This document shows positions 30,476 to 41,750 of a stretch of DNA of 64,000 nucleotides, in pieces; positions within the stretch are counted from its first letter, which is position 1, and each line of letters begins with the position of its first letter. The position numbers were made by a program, and so were the translations under genes. Source of the stretch: Macrothele yani (lineage: Eukaryota; Arthropoda; Arachnida; Araneae; Macrothelidae). A model generated the notes under the pieces. That model did no database searches. It saw nothing but the letters and a program-made list of their open reading frames with translations, and was not told the DNA's origin. Where the stretch lies: NCBI GenBank assembly GCA_039090855.1, contig CM077023.1, positions 81,257,127 to 81,321,126 on the forward strand, read 5' to 3'.

Positions 30476-30578
30476 TACCCCGTTGCCGTTTTTATATCTT
30501 AGCGTCCACGTGTCTGCAGAGGGAGCACACCATTGCGGTTGTGTGGGGGTGTCCAATCACTTTTGTCCACGCATAGTG

Positions 30579-30868
30579 GATATTTTGTTATATATGATAC
30601 ACTAAACTGTTTTCTGGTGATATTCAGAGTTTAGCTACCCGAAGCAAGATCAAGGTCATCATCAAAATCAAAGTTACTGATGATGTTAGACTTATTTTTT
30701 GCTGCTGTATGATTTTGTGATTATTATGACTCAAAGAAAGACTTTTTACGACAATTATCTGTGTGTCGTGTCGTGTCGTCCTTTGTTTATCACTTCTTTG
30801 TCCCAAACGCAATAAGAATTTTAGTGTATTTTGAAAAGCAAAAACCTAGAATACTCATGTGCAAGACA
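30579..30868. other. Short spacer
   Basis: AT-rich, with a brief tgtcg repeat near 30763-30780. No feature. Confidence 0.4.
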
Positions 30869-31089
30869 CAGGGCCGGATTAAAGGGGAGACTATAGAGGC
30901 CTAGGGGCCTACCATGACCAAGTGCCCAGGAGGCATACCTGGGGAAATTACAGATAGATAGGTAGAGAGGAGGGAGAGGTTTATAAAATAATTTTACATT
31001 TGACTCGTATGGTTTCCCATTGATCAGAAGCAGAGGCTGAAAGACGAAGAGATTTCTAGGCAGTGACTCACCAAGTGTAGTTTCATGTA

Positions 31090-32371
31090 TCAGGTAATCC
31101 CAACTACTGTCGTTTTTTCAACGTGTGAAGAAAAGAAAGAAAAAAGTACCTGGAACAGATGCTGTAGTTTATATAATAAGTGTCCCCGGTAGTTACAACA
31201 TCCTCCCATCGATCGACAAGGTTTGGAATCCCAGACTTGTAGAATTCCATGGGTTTCGATGCAAAAAAGGCAGAAAGAGTTCGCCGTACCTCTTCCACAT
31301 TTCGAAGTGTAGTCCCAGCAAGATGGTTTTGCTGGCTGCGAAAGAGGTGGTAGGCGGATGGGGCCATGTCAGAGGAATATGCTGGATGCGGAAGTTTTTC
31401 CCATTCTGCAACGTGGCACTGGTCATAGTCCTGCAACTTGGCAGTGGTCATTTTCGCTGTGTGTGGTTTTGCGTTGTCCTGCTGCAGCAGCACGCCCTTA
31501 CGATTCAGGAGTGCTGGACATTTTTCCTGCATAGCAGTGCGTAGACGTTGCAGCTGCTGACAGTCGACTTCCCCATTAACGTTTTTTTTTTGTTGGATGG
31601 CAGCAGCTCGTAATGGATTATGCCTTGCATATCCCACCACACAGACATCAAAACCTTTTGCGGGAAACGTCCTGGTTTCGCCACTGCTGTTTAGGCTTAA
31701 TGTTGTGATGAACAATCCATGTTTCATCGCCCGTGACAATTCTTTGCAAAAACGGCTTCCTTTTTTCACGGGAGAGCAACGAAGTGCAAATGTCCACACG
31801 CTGTTTCAGCTGTTGTGGAGTGAGACCATGGGGTACCCACTTATCCAGTTTCGACACATAACCGATGTCCCGCAGATGCTGGTGAACAGTGGAATGGGTT
31901 GAATGAACAAGTGTGGCCAATTCCTTGACTGTTGCCTGCGGATTTCTCTCAACAGCAGCTTTCAGCACGTCGTTATCCAGGTCAACAGGCCGTCCGGGTC
32001 GTTGCATATCCTTCAGGCTGGTGTCCCCGCTTCGAAATTTTTGGAACCAGCTTTGACATTTTCTAACCTCCAGGGTACTTGACCCATATAGGGCATTGAT
32101 GTTTCGTGTTGCTATCGTCGCTGAATGTTGATGGTGGAACTCATAGAGCATAATGTGCCTAATGTGATCTTCTGACACTGCCATTTCCTATGCCATTTAA
32201 GTACACAACGACTGCACCTAGAACTCCCGCTTACGGTCTCAAGTGACTTGAAGGTCTGCTCGCGTGATCCCTCTTATACTCACCGTGCTCAACGTCATAG
32301 TCTGGGCACCAGAGGGCTCACTACTGTTGGACGGACTTGCGCAGAACGACATTACTTCTGGGATGACCTGA
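31090..32371 (-). mobile_element. mariner-like element A
   Basis: Ends TCAGGTAATCCCA and, in reverse complement, TCAGGTCATCCCA, each continuing towards GTCGTT. TA at 31088-31089 and 32372-32373. Length 1282 bp, the usual mariner size. Inserted in hAT-type MITE 2. Confidence 0.85.
31130..32184 (-). pseudogene. mariner transposase, frameshifted (element A)
   Basis: ATG 32184 opens a 178-codon frame: MAVSEDHIRHIMLYEFHHQH, then a helix-turn-helix region (CQSWFQKFRSGDTSLKDMQR), the second DNA-binding half (NPQATVKELATLVHSTHSTV) and VTGDETWIVHH with the first catalytic aspartate. A frameshift near 31660 moves the rest to another frame. That part contains LLQQDNAKPHTAKM (second aspartate) and LPHPAYSSDMAPSAYHLF (third aspartate in SSD), the DD34D signature of mariner. 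Only one or two frame lesions separate it from a full-length protein. Confidence 0.85.
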
Positions 32372-32781
32372 TACTTGTGTACAGCAGGGTTGGCGAGACA
32401 GTTTCAAATTTTTCACTACCATCCACCCACACCTCCCAATTTGCACTTAGAACCGTTAATTGTCGAAGACCCCTGTGGCTTCACATTGCATAACAAAAAA
32501 GATGTGCTAAGAAAAGTATATACAATGCTAAATCATTAAAAAATCCAAGACAAAATCCAGGAATCTTAAGCTTTTAACTCATGTTCTTAAGAGAACAGTG
32601 AAAAATACAGCGACTTATTATGAAAACTCTGCAGATAATTTAGTAGTTACAGTTTTATGTTTAACAGACTTCATATTGATTCCCCATCATAAGTCCTTTG
32701 GGGCCCACTCAGATGTTTTAGCCTTGGGGCCCACTCAAATATCTTAGGATAGGGGCCCACTAAAGCCTTAATCTGGCCCTG

Positions 32782-33296
32782 GTTAAACATTTTAGTTCCC
32801 GCAAGAGCAAAACTTTGTGACATCGGAAATGAATTCCCAAACCAGGGAAGAGCCACGAAAATCCACTACAGAAAGTCAATAGAGTTAAGAATATTAAGAG
32901 AAACGAAAACATCAGACAAAACTAGCCAATAACAAAAACTTTACGAACTGAAACTTTTGCACACACATACCCACAGGCACTCTCCTTCTCACGCACATGC
33001 AGTAAGACTGCTTATCTTGTAAATTAATGAATATCAGTGTTGAAGGTTTAGCACTTAATGGGTCACGCCTTTTTTTTTTCAACCTTGTCAGAAAAAAGAC
33101 AATGCGATTATGGAACGTTTCAGGCTCGTAACATATTCGAAAACTTTTTTAAATTTGACAAGACACGTCCCTTTATTCCTTCATTCTGATATCTTGCATG
33201 CATCTTTCAACAGCAGAAAATTTTCTTACCCGCGCAAGACACTAATGCAGCGAGTACCACTGTCAAAAGTGAATCGAGGTTCGTATGTGCACCAGA
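32782..33296. other. Gap, no gene recognised
   Basis: AT-rich, T run near 33070-33079. A 75-codon frame at 33110-33337 (+) is not recognised. Confidence 0.35.
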
Positions 33297-33298
33297 TA

Positions 33299-34553
33299 CC
33301 AAGTCGTTCGACAAATAATGGCCGATTTGGAGGGTAAAAATGAAAGAGACGTACCTCATAGCACACATCCTTGTTTTATTCGAAATGGGCACTTTCAGTA
33401 GATACACACCTCTGCCAGCGAGTGACAAGTGCTTCAATGCCAGTCTGCAAGAAATCTGGCTCCCTGGATGCAATTTCGGCCTCCTCACGGTTTCTGAAGA
33501 TCCTGTCTTTGAGGTAATTGCTAAAATGCATGAACAGGTGGAAAGCGGTAGGTGCCAAGTCAGACGAGTAGGCTGGATGTGGGAGTGTTTCGAACCTCAG
33601 TTCGTGTAGTTTCTGGTTCGTCATTTGGGACACGCGTGGTCTCGCGTTATCATGGGGGAGGATAGAACTCTTCCTCTTCCACAAAGATGGGTATTTGGAA
33701 CACAACTTCTGGTGCATTCGGTCAATTTCTTCAAGTATATGACTGAGGTAATGATTTCATCAGCATCTAAGAACCTATAGTGTATGACACCATGAACAGT
33801 CCACCACACTGTCAAGAAAACCTTCTTCGGCGTCACCCTTGGTTCAGGATGTTGTTCTGGTGGTTTACCATGGTTCAGCCACTGTCCAGATCGCTTACGG
33901 TTGTCGTATAGCACCCACTTTTCCTCACAGGTTACAATGCGATCAAGTAGGGGGTCCTTTTCGTTGCGAAGCAGAAGGTTACTGCACATCTCAAACCCTT
34001 GTTGTTTCTGATGCTCCATCAGTTCGTATGGGACCCACACATCGTGCTTCTTGACCTTATCAAATTTGGGGGAGATGTTCCGAAATGGTTGATACCAACA
34101 CATTGTATTGTTTGGTGAATTCTCTGACTGTGACGCCAGGATTTGCCCTCAGAGCGTCGTTATCAATGGCCGAATGTCGTCCTCATCCCTCCTCATCTTG
34201 CAGGCTTGGGTCACCGGAACGAATCTTTTCAAACCACCCACGAACAGTACGTTCAGATCTTGCTTCCTCGTCCCATACCTCGACCACATTACGATAGGTT
34301 TGTGCCGCATTACGACCCGATTTGAACTCATGAAGCAGAATCACCCGCAATTCACTCCTTCTTTACATGTTGTACAGACCACTCTCACACGGGTAGAAAC
34401 GACTGCAGCTCAACGGATTATAGCGTGTATGTGGCGTCTGAAGCGCCCTTCAACTCGTACGAATGGCGCTGCGACCGGGTTGGTCTGCAAGCGTTTTGGG
34501 CGAGTTGAATGTGGCATCTCAGAAAATCGGCCGTTATTTTCCGAACGATCTGA
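33299..34553 (-). mobile_element. mariner-like element B
   Basis: The left end (AGTCGTTCGACAAATAATGG, then CCGATTT, at about 33302-33330) is matched at the right in reverse complement (TCGTTCGGAAAATAACGG, then CCGATTTT, at about 34520-34550). The left TA is at 33297-33298. The right end is less clear. A 12-bp direct repeat gtgcaccagata flanks the element at 33287-33298 and 34570-34581. Confidence 0.75.
33376..34368 (-). pseudogene. mariner transposase, catalytic site altered (element B)
   Basis: The apparent start ATG 34366-34368 is followed at once by a stop codon and then RRSELRVILLHEFKSGRNAA, typical for a mariner N-terminus. Further parts in shifting frames: RTVRGWFEKIRSGDPSLQDE near 34230, then IVTCEEKWVLYDNRKR near 33920, in which the usual GDE-type motif is CEE, so the first catalytic aspartate is glutamate (codon 33924-33926). 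Near 33650 LPHDNARPRVSQM has the second aspartate and near 33590 HPAYSSDLAPTAFHLF the third. The C-terminal frame 33717-33376 is open. Confidence 0.8.
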
Positions 34554-34581
34554 TTTTTTTCCTTCATAGGTGCACCAGATA

Positions 34582-35450
34582 GTCTTCAAAGCCAGAACAG
34601 AGCTCTTTGTCGTTCTGCACGTGCGAGACAAGGATGAGCAGCATATTTTTCTCTTTACATACATACTAACTGACACGGTACAGTCTATCTCGGCCAATTT
34701 AACTCGATATTTTATTACTCCCGCAAGATTGACATTGCTGAAAATTTTGACGAGCTTTCCGGTGAGCTGTCTGTCATTGCATTCCTGCTATGAACCAATA
34801 TAGCTATATAGCTTACTTGGGGTGAGGGGCATTGGAGGTTGCTCTGGTCTAAAAAGTAAAAAAGTGTGATAAACAGACTGCGGAAGGGACACATAAACAC
34901 CTCCGCACGCGCGCACGCGCACACACTGGCTGACCCGGCCCTTTCTGGTCTTGCACAGTTTTTTAAAAACTTCTTCCATCAAAAAAAATTTTGCTAAATA
35001 TTTTAATCACAAATTGGGAAAAACGACTGAAAAATCAGCACTAGATTCCTGGCGTTGAAATGCCTGCTTTGCGAGGAAATGAGATCAGTGCTTTTCAATA
35101 TCTTGTCTATAAAGAATTTTTCGAAATAAATTTGAGCTCTTCTACTCGGACGGCCTTATTTCATAGAAACATTTCCAGCTCGAATCATTCCTTAGCAATG
35201 TGACAGGTAATTCCTCTTCAAAATATTACAGATTTGCTCTTCTTTTGAAAGGAACTTGCATTAACTTCACTTCATCAAGTCATTGCTTAGTAATTCATTG
35301 TCTTACTGGCGATTACCTCTAGGAAGTTTGTGGAAATATTCCATTGAACAAAGCACACCTATTGCTTTTCGTGATCAGTCAAAATCTCTTTTCCCTTCCA
35401 TTATTAACTTCCTCTGTTTCTAAAACTTTAGTTGTTCGTTTTCTTTCTGT

Positions 35451-35501
<51 letters not shown>

Positions 35502-36311
35502 AAAGCTAAAACAGAACATTTAATCTCAAAGTTCACAGCAAATTTTAATTGTTATAGAAACATCTTGAAAATATGTGCATTTTTTACAAAAATAAGTACA
35601 TTAATTATTTACGATATCAGCCATTTAAAAAGAAAAGATAGGGGGTGGGGGCTTTCGCTACTCACTGGATCCGCTACTGCTATGTGCAGCTGTAAGTACT
35701 GCTGACTATTGGTCTTTTGGGTCCGGACAAAACCTATTTACTGAAGCCGACTATAAAGTATAGGTTTCGTACCGTGAACATGTCGCAGCCCGCTATCAAT
35801 CAGTATATTAGGTCTGTGCATAAGTTTCCGGCGTTTTATGGTCGAATACAAGTCGTACTTACACAAGCAAGGCGCATTTACTTTTTGAATCCTGTACATG
35901 GCATGCAGCTGTCGAACTACAGTCCACCGATCATGACTAACTGAATTGCCAGTGCTGTGGTCGACTGGGCCTTCGTGCAGAACAGCCTGCAAATCTGCGC
36001 ACTACATTTGTTTAGGCCGTCATCTACTCTACTGACACTCACGACACGAGCTTGCATTTATAGCTTCCCCACGGAATACCTAACAAATCCACTGTCGTGC
36101 TTCTGCAGTGGGTTTGCCGAGACACGAGCAACAGACAGTGATGAATCTTCATCTTGTTGATCACATGTCCTAGCTCAACTAATCGCATGTATGGGCTGTC
36201 CATCAACACTTCGTTCGACTTAGTGTTGCCAATTTACCCTCAGCAGCACGAAATTCTGATAAAAATTCAACCGTTTCACTTTTACAGTAAACAAACTACG
36301 CAGAACTCTGG
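34582..36311. other. Gap with microsatellite and possible mariner end
   Basis: No gene recognised. A (TC)n tract lies at 35456-35503. Near 35808, ttaggtctgtgcataagttt resembles the outer end of some mariner elements (TTAGGT…AAGT), but I found no mate and no transposase motif, so I do not call an element. Confidence 0.35.
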
Positions 36312-36375
36312 AAACTGTGACGTACCACTAAGGTGACGCAAGAGTCAAAACGGCAAGTTGTAGCGATAAGCTAGG

Positions 36376-36438
36376 GTCGGTTTAGTCGGGCGAATAATTG
36401 GCTCCGAATATACGTAACTTCGAATCCCACCACCACCG
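36376..36438 (+). other. tRNA-like module in the 5' LTR (element 2)
   Basis: Decayed copy: the B-box-like cttcgaatccc and the caccacc/ggtgg-like acceptor pairing remain, but the A box is damaged (ggtttagtcgggcg). Compare with the 3' LTR copy. Confidence 0.5.
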
Positions 36439-36461
36439 GTAGAAAGGGCTTATTTTCACAT

Positions 36462-36473
36462 TGGCGCCCGAAC
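36462..36473 (+). promoter_or_regulatory. Primer-binding site of miniature element 2
   Basis: TGGCGCCCGAAC, identical to the 12 bases in element 1 and placed the same way next to the 5' LTR. It points to a tRNA-Lys-type primer. Confidence 0.75.
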
Positions 36474-36743
36474 GTAAAAATGAATGTCCTTGCCGTGCCG
36501 TTCAAGAATACTGTATGATGTTTCTTTGCACTTCCTCTGGAATTAATAAGAATTCCTTCTTCGACACTTCAAAAAATGTGTGATGCTTCTTCCACACAGT
36601 CTGGAATTTATCAGAATTCCTTCTTCTGCAGTGAGCTTCTTTAAGCATGGTTTAACAGAAACCTACGATTCCGTCCCAGGAATATATTGACTTACCATTG
36701 AGGAAGCAAGAGTGGAAACGGCAAGTTGCAGCGATAAGCCAAA

Positions 36744-36812
36744 GTTGGTGTAGTTCAGTCGGGAAAATAACTGGCTTCAGAGCGAAGAGACGTCGCTTCG
36801 AACCTCACCACC
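36744..36812 (+). other. tRNA-like module in the 3' LTR (element 2)
   Basis: gttggtgtagttcagtcggg begins with an A-box match (TAGTTCAGTCGG), and gcttcgaacctc is a B-box match. Ends ggtg and cacc can pair as part of an acceptor stem. The sequence is not the same tRNA-like module as in element 1. Confidence 0.6.
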
Positions 36813-36838
36813 GGCAAACGGGTTAATTTTCACTAAAC

Positions 36839-37072
36839 GTATGCATAGATTCAATAGTATAGTATCCTCCACAGTTTTGCTTGTGACACCATTGTCTTAA
36901 CTACTGTAGCATCATTTACCCACAGCGAATTGCTCATTACCCGAAATTTCCCAACACGAATTTCTACAGCCGATTGCGATTTAATCTTGAGAAAATGCAT
37001 TTGAAATGATAAATTGATTCGCGGTTGCCATTCTCCCGTCCTTGGAAACCTGCCATGATTGTCAGATTATTA
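36839..37072. other. Short spacer
   Basis: No recognised feature. Confidence 0.4.
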
Positions 37073-37074
37073 TA

Positions 37075-38450
37075 CACTGCTGGCCAAACAAAATGCAACA
37101 CCAAGAAGGACACGAGATAGCAAAGCCAGATTTGCTGGACACATAACAACAGATACAAAGATGAAACGATTGAGCTTACAGGCCCGTGCGACTTGCGGAA
37201 CACACAGACATCAATAGTTCGTGTGGCCCCCATGCTGGCAATAACAGCCGCTACACGCCGCGGCATCGAACGAAAGAGGCTGTGGATGTGGGCTTGGGTT
37301 ATGTCGGTCCAGGCTGCTTCCCCACGTTGCCACAGTTCATCAAGCGTAGCCGCGGGTGGTGCTTGCCGGTCCACTCGGTTGCCGATCAGCAACCAGACGT
37401 GTTCGATGGGCGACATATCGGGAGAACAGGCGGGCCACGGCAGCAGTGACACCTAATGGGCCGTGAAGAATTGTTGCACGATGCGTGCCACGTGCGGGCG
37501 CGCATTGTCCTGTTGAAACGTGGCCGCTGGCAGGTCCTGCAGGTAGGGGAGGACTAAAGGCTCCAAAACGTCGGAGATGTAACGGTGGCTGTTGAGTGTA
37601 CCAGCGATGCGTACCAGAAAGGTGCGGGTGTCATATCCAATTGGGCCCTGAACCATAAGGCCAGGCGACGGACCGGTATGGCGATGCATAATGCAGGCGT
37701 CATACAGTCTCTCGCCGCGGTGCCGCCACACGCGGATCTGACCATCGTGGTGTTGCAGGTAGAAGCGGGATTCGTCGGAGAAGACAATGTCGTGCCATTC
37801 CGTAGTCCCAAGTGCGGCGTTCAACGGCCCACTGCCGCGTGTAACGACAACGGTAATCGGAGCAACGGGCGCCGTGCGACAAGTTCCCGCTCCTGCAGAC
37901 GACGTCGAACGGTACGTTCTGACACAGGCTGTTGCGCAACACACCCTAATTCCTGCGCTAACGTTCGTGATGTGGCGGTGCGAGCCGTCAATGCCCGCCG
38001 CAGAACATGCCGGTCCTCTCGTTCGGTGGTCTGCCACGGCTGCGGCAATCGCTCACATCGGTCCGTCCGTCCCTCCTGCCACCGAATCCATACTCGCCTC
38101 ACTGTGGCTGAATGTCGTCCCACACGGGCGCCAATGTCTCGGTGCGATAAGCCACTATTCGTCCTCTGTCGAACTCCGAAACGTGCTTGAATGACTGACG
38201 TATTCTGCGACGAGGCATCAGGAAGCTTCCCACGCACAGGTCCGGCAGCACAACACACTTCCACTACTTACACCCCGCCTTCTGTGCACCCTTCTTATAG
38301 TGCTTCTCGGTGGCGTGCCGGACGCACTTGATTTGCATATGCCCTGCAATGCTAATCGTTTGCATGTCCTCTCGCGGGCGACGCATGCTGCGAATTTCAG
38401 GTCAATCGGATGCTTCCTTCTTGGTGTTGCATTTTGGGTGGCCAGCAGTG
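37075..38450 (-). mobile_element. Tc1-like element C2
   Basis: Same family as element C, in opposite orientation. Ends CACTGCTGGCCAAACAAAAT and, in reverse complement, CACTGCTGGCCACCCAAAAT. TA at 37073-37074 and 38451-38452. Length 1376 bp. Confidence 0.9.
37163..38225 (-). pseudogene. Tc1-like transposase with one frameshift and one stop (element C2)
   Basis: The expected start MPDASSQ/MPRRR region lies near 38220. The open frame 38264-37821 holds the DNA-binding half (SHRDIGARVGRHSATVRRVW; SERTVRRRLQERELVARRPL). A small deletion near 37830-37850, compared with element C, shifts the frame. The next frame to 37453 has IVFSDESRFYLQHHDGQIRV and FQQDNARPHVARIVQQFF. A single TAG at about 37453-37455 then separates the last part, SLLPWPACSPDMSPIEHVWL. 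All three DDE residues are intact. This copy is closer to full length than element C. Confidence 0.85.
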
Positions 38451-38503
38451 TAGAACTTTGCTTTTTCCTTTTCTTTTCCCTCTAAAAGTTATGCAGAATC
38501 GTA

Positions 38504-39165
38504 CACCGATCAGCCAAAACATTAAAACCACCAACCTAATGTGTAGGTTCTCCTCTCGCGCCAAAAGAGCTCTCACCCGACGAGGCATAGATCCAACGAG
38601 ATTTTGGTAGGTGTCTCTTGATATTTGGTGCCATGACTGCAACAGAAGTTTCCTCAAATTACATGGTTAGGGTGATGCTGCTCGTACCGGTTTCTCCAAC
38701 TCAAACCTTAAATGCTCGATGAAATTCTAGTCCGGAAAATTTGGGGGACATGGCAATAAATGGAATTCCTCTTCATGTTCTTGGAATTATTCCTGAACCT
38801 TCTGCGTAGTGTGGCACAGTGTGTCTTGTTGAAACACGCCATCTTCGCCAGTCAGTGAATACAGTCGCTATAAGGAGGTGTCCTTGGTCAGCCACAGTGT
38901 TCAGGTACGTGACAGCTGTCAAGAGTTCGCTCTACAGGGATAATGGGTCCAAGTGTTCTCGAAGAAAATATTTCCCAGACGATCACACTCCCTCCAGCCG
39001 CCTGGATCCGTCCTACAGTGGTATCCAATTGAGAAGGCCTCCTTAAGTAAACGTCTCACACGAGCTCCTCCGTCGACATAGTGTAATAGAAAACGGGATT
39101 CGTCTGATCATGAGAACCTCTTCTAGTCTTCTATGGTCCAATGATTTTTCTGACAAAGTTCTGTT
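38504..39165 (-). mobile_element. Tc1-like element I, truncated
   Basis: The left end CACCGATCAGCCAAAACATT, then AAAACCACC, follows TA (38502-38503) and matches a very widespread Tc1-like terminal repeat. The other end is missing: similarity fades near 39140-39165, before a TTATTA repeat. Confidence 0.75.
38540..39110 (-). pseudogene. Tc1-like transposase C-terminal part (element I)
   Basis: Only the catalytic half remains, in several frames: SDESRFLLHYVDGGARVRRL near 39100-39050 (first aspartate), FQQDTLCHTTQKVQE near 38830 (second aspartate; the following asparagine is threonine), and an IEHLRFELEKPVRAASP segment near 38710 with the glutamate. The C-terminus LVGSMPRRVRALLAREE near 38560 is recognisable. 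Stops occur between the motifs. Confidence 0.7.
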
Positions 39166-41750
39166 TATTATTATTATTATTTGTTTTCTTGAATGTATTC
39201 CTCATTTTTAATTGTTTTCTGATAATGTTAGTTTCTTATTTTTGCGTAATGGTGCAAAGGTGTTTCTTTGAGAATTTTCTTTTATGAAATGCGTGTTTTC
39301 CTATTTTGACAGTCTCTCCTTTAGAATCATTCAACGGAGTTCACATATCCTTTCCCATCCCCAACCATAATAAGAGAAAATTAAATTTCCAACTGTGTGC
39401 TTTAATCTGTCCGTGATAAAATCGGACAGGGGGGGGCAGTTCCGTAACTGTTAAATTGTTTTCACGGCGGAGTGAGCTACGACACTACCGATTCTTGGAA
39501 TTGATTTAACTTAAAATGCGGGGTTTCGCCATTACTTTGGCATCTCTTGCTGTATCTAGGAACAGAGCAGACATTTTCTCATTTTCTTAACGAAATTGAA
39601 GTTCAAAAACTTCACTTCCTACTTATTTGGCGAAGAAAACGATTTTGCGTGTCACGATAGACGGCGACGGACATGCAGTTAAAAGTTCCGATTTTGAAGT
39701 TCAATTTCTCCTCAAACAAAAAGATATATACAGCAAACAGTTACTAAGAAATGGGAAAACATTCATTTTTCAGCGAAATTGGAGTTTAAAACGCGATCTT
39801 GCCGTTTCCCAATCTGCAGTGAAAACAACTGTAAGGATTACGAAAGTAGCACTGTTTCTACCATATACAGGGTAAGTAACAATTTTCAACTTGAATTGTG
39901 GTCTGAAAAAGAATAAGAAGAAGAAAGGGTGCTTTCCCCTGTGATGGGTATAGCAAGAAGGAACTATAAGGAATAAGAAAAATGTTCATTCGTTAAAAAT
40001 GCAGTCATATTTTCGGTGATATTTAGATCAATAGAACAACCAAAAGAAAAATGTTTCGTCTTGAAGTAGGTATTTATAGCTTGGTATGTTTTCAATGTTT
40101 TTGCAAATCATTTTTAACCCCCCCCCATTCATATCGAATAAGGGTTTCAATTCTGAGTAATTGTCAAAGGCGCAAAAACTGGAAGTTCTAAAAACTTCCA
40201 ATTCATATCAGTGTTTAAGTATTCATTAGAATACATCAATTCAAATGTGTAGGATTGGTGTGTCTAAATATTTGCTTAAGTGAGCTTGCTGTTTTAGCGG
40301 GACTTCTTATTTTCATTCCGGTTTGATATTTAAGCCTAATTGCAGCTCGTTGCAGTAAATGTACAACGAAAGAATACATGAGAAAAGTTGCAGTTTCAAT
40401 TAATTTATTGTTCGCTTAAGCTTATAGTGCAGGTTGTCTCGGATTGTTACTTAAAGTTTCCTGTCCTCTCGCTGCTCATTCTGTTTCGTGATCAATCCTC
40501 TTTCGTCCTAGCTCCCATTCTCCGTAAGATGTCATTCTCTCTCGCCGGCTTTCCGGAGGTCATGTCCTTCCCCGGTTCCTTCTCAAAAACTTCTCTCCTA
40601 AACTTCTGCTTCCCTGGTATGACGTCTCTGTCCTCCGACCCCCTCTCGACCCCCTGTCTTCGGACCTTCGCTATTCTTTTCCGCGTTTCTCTGAATCCTA
40701 GAAGAGCAATAAACTCATTCAACTGTCTGGATGCTCTTTTGGAACTCTATGTACATTATTGCAGCGTAGGCCAATAAAACGGTAAAAACACTTAGTCCAC
40801 GTAGTAACACCTACTAATTCTCATTGGGTTTTTTTATTCTTTCTTTACTTTTTATTCTTCTTATCTCGAAGATTCCCATGGTGACTGACAAAGAAAGACC
40901 CAGTGTTGAAAATTTCCCTACGAATAAATTCTAAAATCTGTAAAATCTAAAACTCTCGTAATACTTATTTTGCAATTTTTTTAATGACAGATTTATTTTT
41001 TCTAGTGTGTATGTATGTAGTGTGTGTGAAGGGGGTGGGTGAGTTCCCTTATAGTCAGTGTTTCTTCTATAAAACTGTGTTAAGTTTCTTATTTTGGCGG
41101 GGGGGGGGGGTCGTAATTATATGTACATATATTCCTTGCCTCATTGACGGATAAGGCCCATTTTCGTATGATGAGTGTTACTCAGTTTTCATACTTGGCT
41201 TGAGTTCAGCACCTTAGTGGCACCCATGCGATTAGAAGTTCGTATACTATTTCCAAAACCTTTTGACAACCAGAAATTCTGTAATCTCTGGACCGGAAAG
41301 TGCATGTATATGTGGTATGTGGTCGCACGTCTTTTTGACTTTTTCGGTGATTTTTCTAAATGGTGAAACATTTTTTTTTTTTCCTTTTTTTTTCTACACG
41401 TATTGTGTCGGGCGTTGCCCGGGTGTAACATTTAAGATGCAATTTACATGTTCGGATTTATTTATACTGCACTGAATGATTGTATAGGGATTACCGTCTC
41501 TTGAACTTCTTAACCACAAAAACTTTTCGTTTTCTATGCATTCTATGTGTGTAAATCTTGTTAGAGGTACGGTAATAATATCTTTGGAATGCATGAATAC
41601 GGTAAAAATATAATTTGTAAGTTAATAAGAGCTCGTCATAAACTACGCTAATGATCTTTCCATTAAGTGTTGAAGTGTTCCTTTTCTCTGCTTCTTCTCT
41701 TATTCTGTTTCCAAGCCATGAATTTCCTCTTTCTTTCCAATTTGCCTACC
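39166..41750. other. AT-rich gap, no gene recognised
   Basis: Short G or C runs occur near 39429, 40121 and 41100. The segment 40480-40740 is less AT-rich, and its minus strand has a 76-codon charged frame (40722-40492, MNEFIALLGFRETRKRIAKV) whose family I cannot name. It could be an exon or chance. Confidence 0.35.

Larger units (their letters stand above)
28333..30578 (-). mobile_element. Tc1-like element H, carrying two insertions
   Basis: The left end is CACTATGTAGACAAAAGTGA and the right end, in reverse complement, CACTATGCGTGGACAAAAGT, both continuing GATTGGACAC. TA is present at the left (28331-28332) but the right flank reads GA, probably by mutation. The 2246-bp length is explained by a hAT-type MITE at 28676-29357 and a SINE at about 30110-30475. 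Without them it is about 1.2 kb. Confidence 0.8.
30869..32781. mobile_element. hAT-type MITE 2, split by mariner A
   Basis: Begins CAGGGCCGGATTAAAG and ends CTTAATCTGGCCCTG. Flanking 8-mers GCAAGACA (30861-30868) and GTTAAACA (32782-32789) agree at five of eight positions, a plausible decayed duplication. Without the mariner it matches MITE 1 over most of its length. Confidence 0.8.
36316..36834 (+). mobile_element. Miniature LTR element (TRIM-like) 2 with tRNA-like LTRs
   Basis: 519 bp in all. The 5' LTR (36316 to about 36460) begins TGTGACGTACC like element 1 and is followed by the primer-binding site TGGCGCCCGAAC (36462-36473). The interior of about 215 bp has no coding capacity and contains a diverged duplication sharing agaattccttctt. 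The 3' LTR runs from about 36688 to 36834. A 4-bp duplication AAAC flanks it (36312-36315 and 36835-36838). The two LTRs have diverged much more than those of element 1, so it is older. No clear polypurine tract survives. Each LTR contains a tRNA-like module. Confidence 0.75.

Noticed and set aside
35717..36160. A mariner element suggested by ttaggtctgtgcataagttt near 35808
   Set aside because: No second terminal repeat and no transposase motif in any frame. The similarity is too short.
40388..40777. A 129-codon frame as a host gene, and the charged 76-codon frame opposite it
   Set aside because: No domain, no splice or conservation evidence, and two overlapping frames in opposite directions in the same less AT-rich patch. 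Could be real but cannot be supported.
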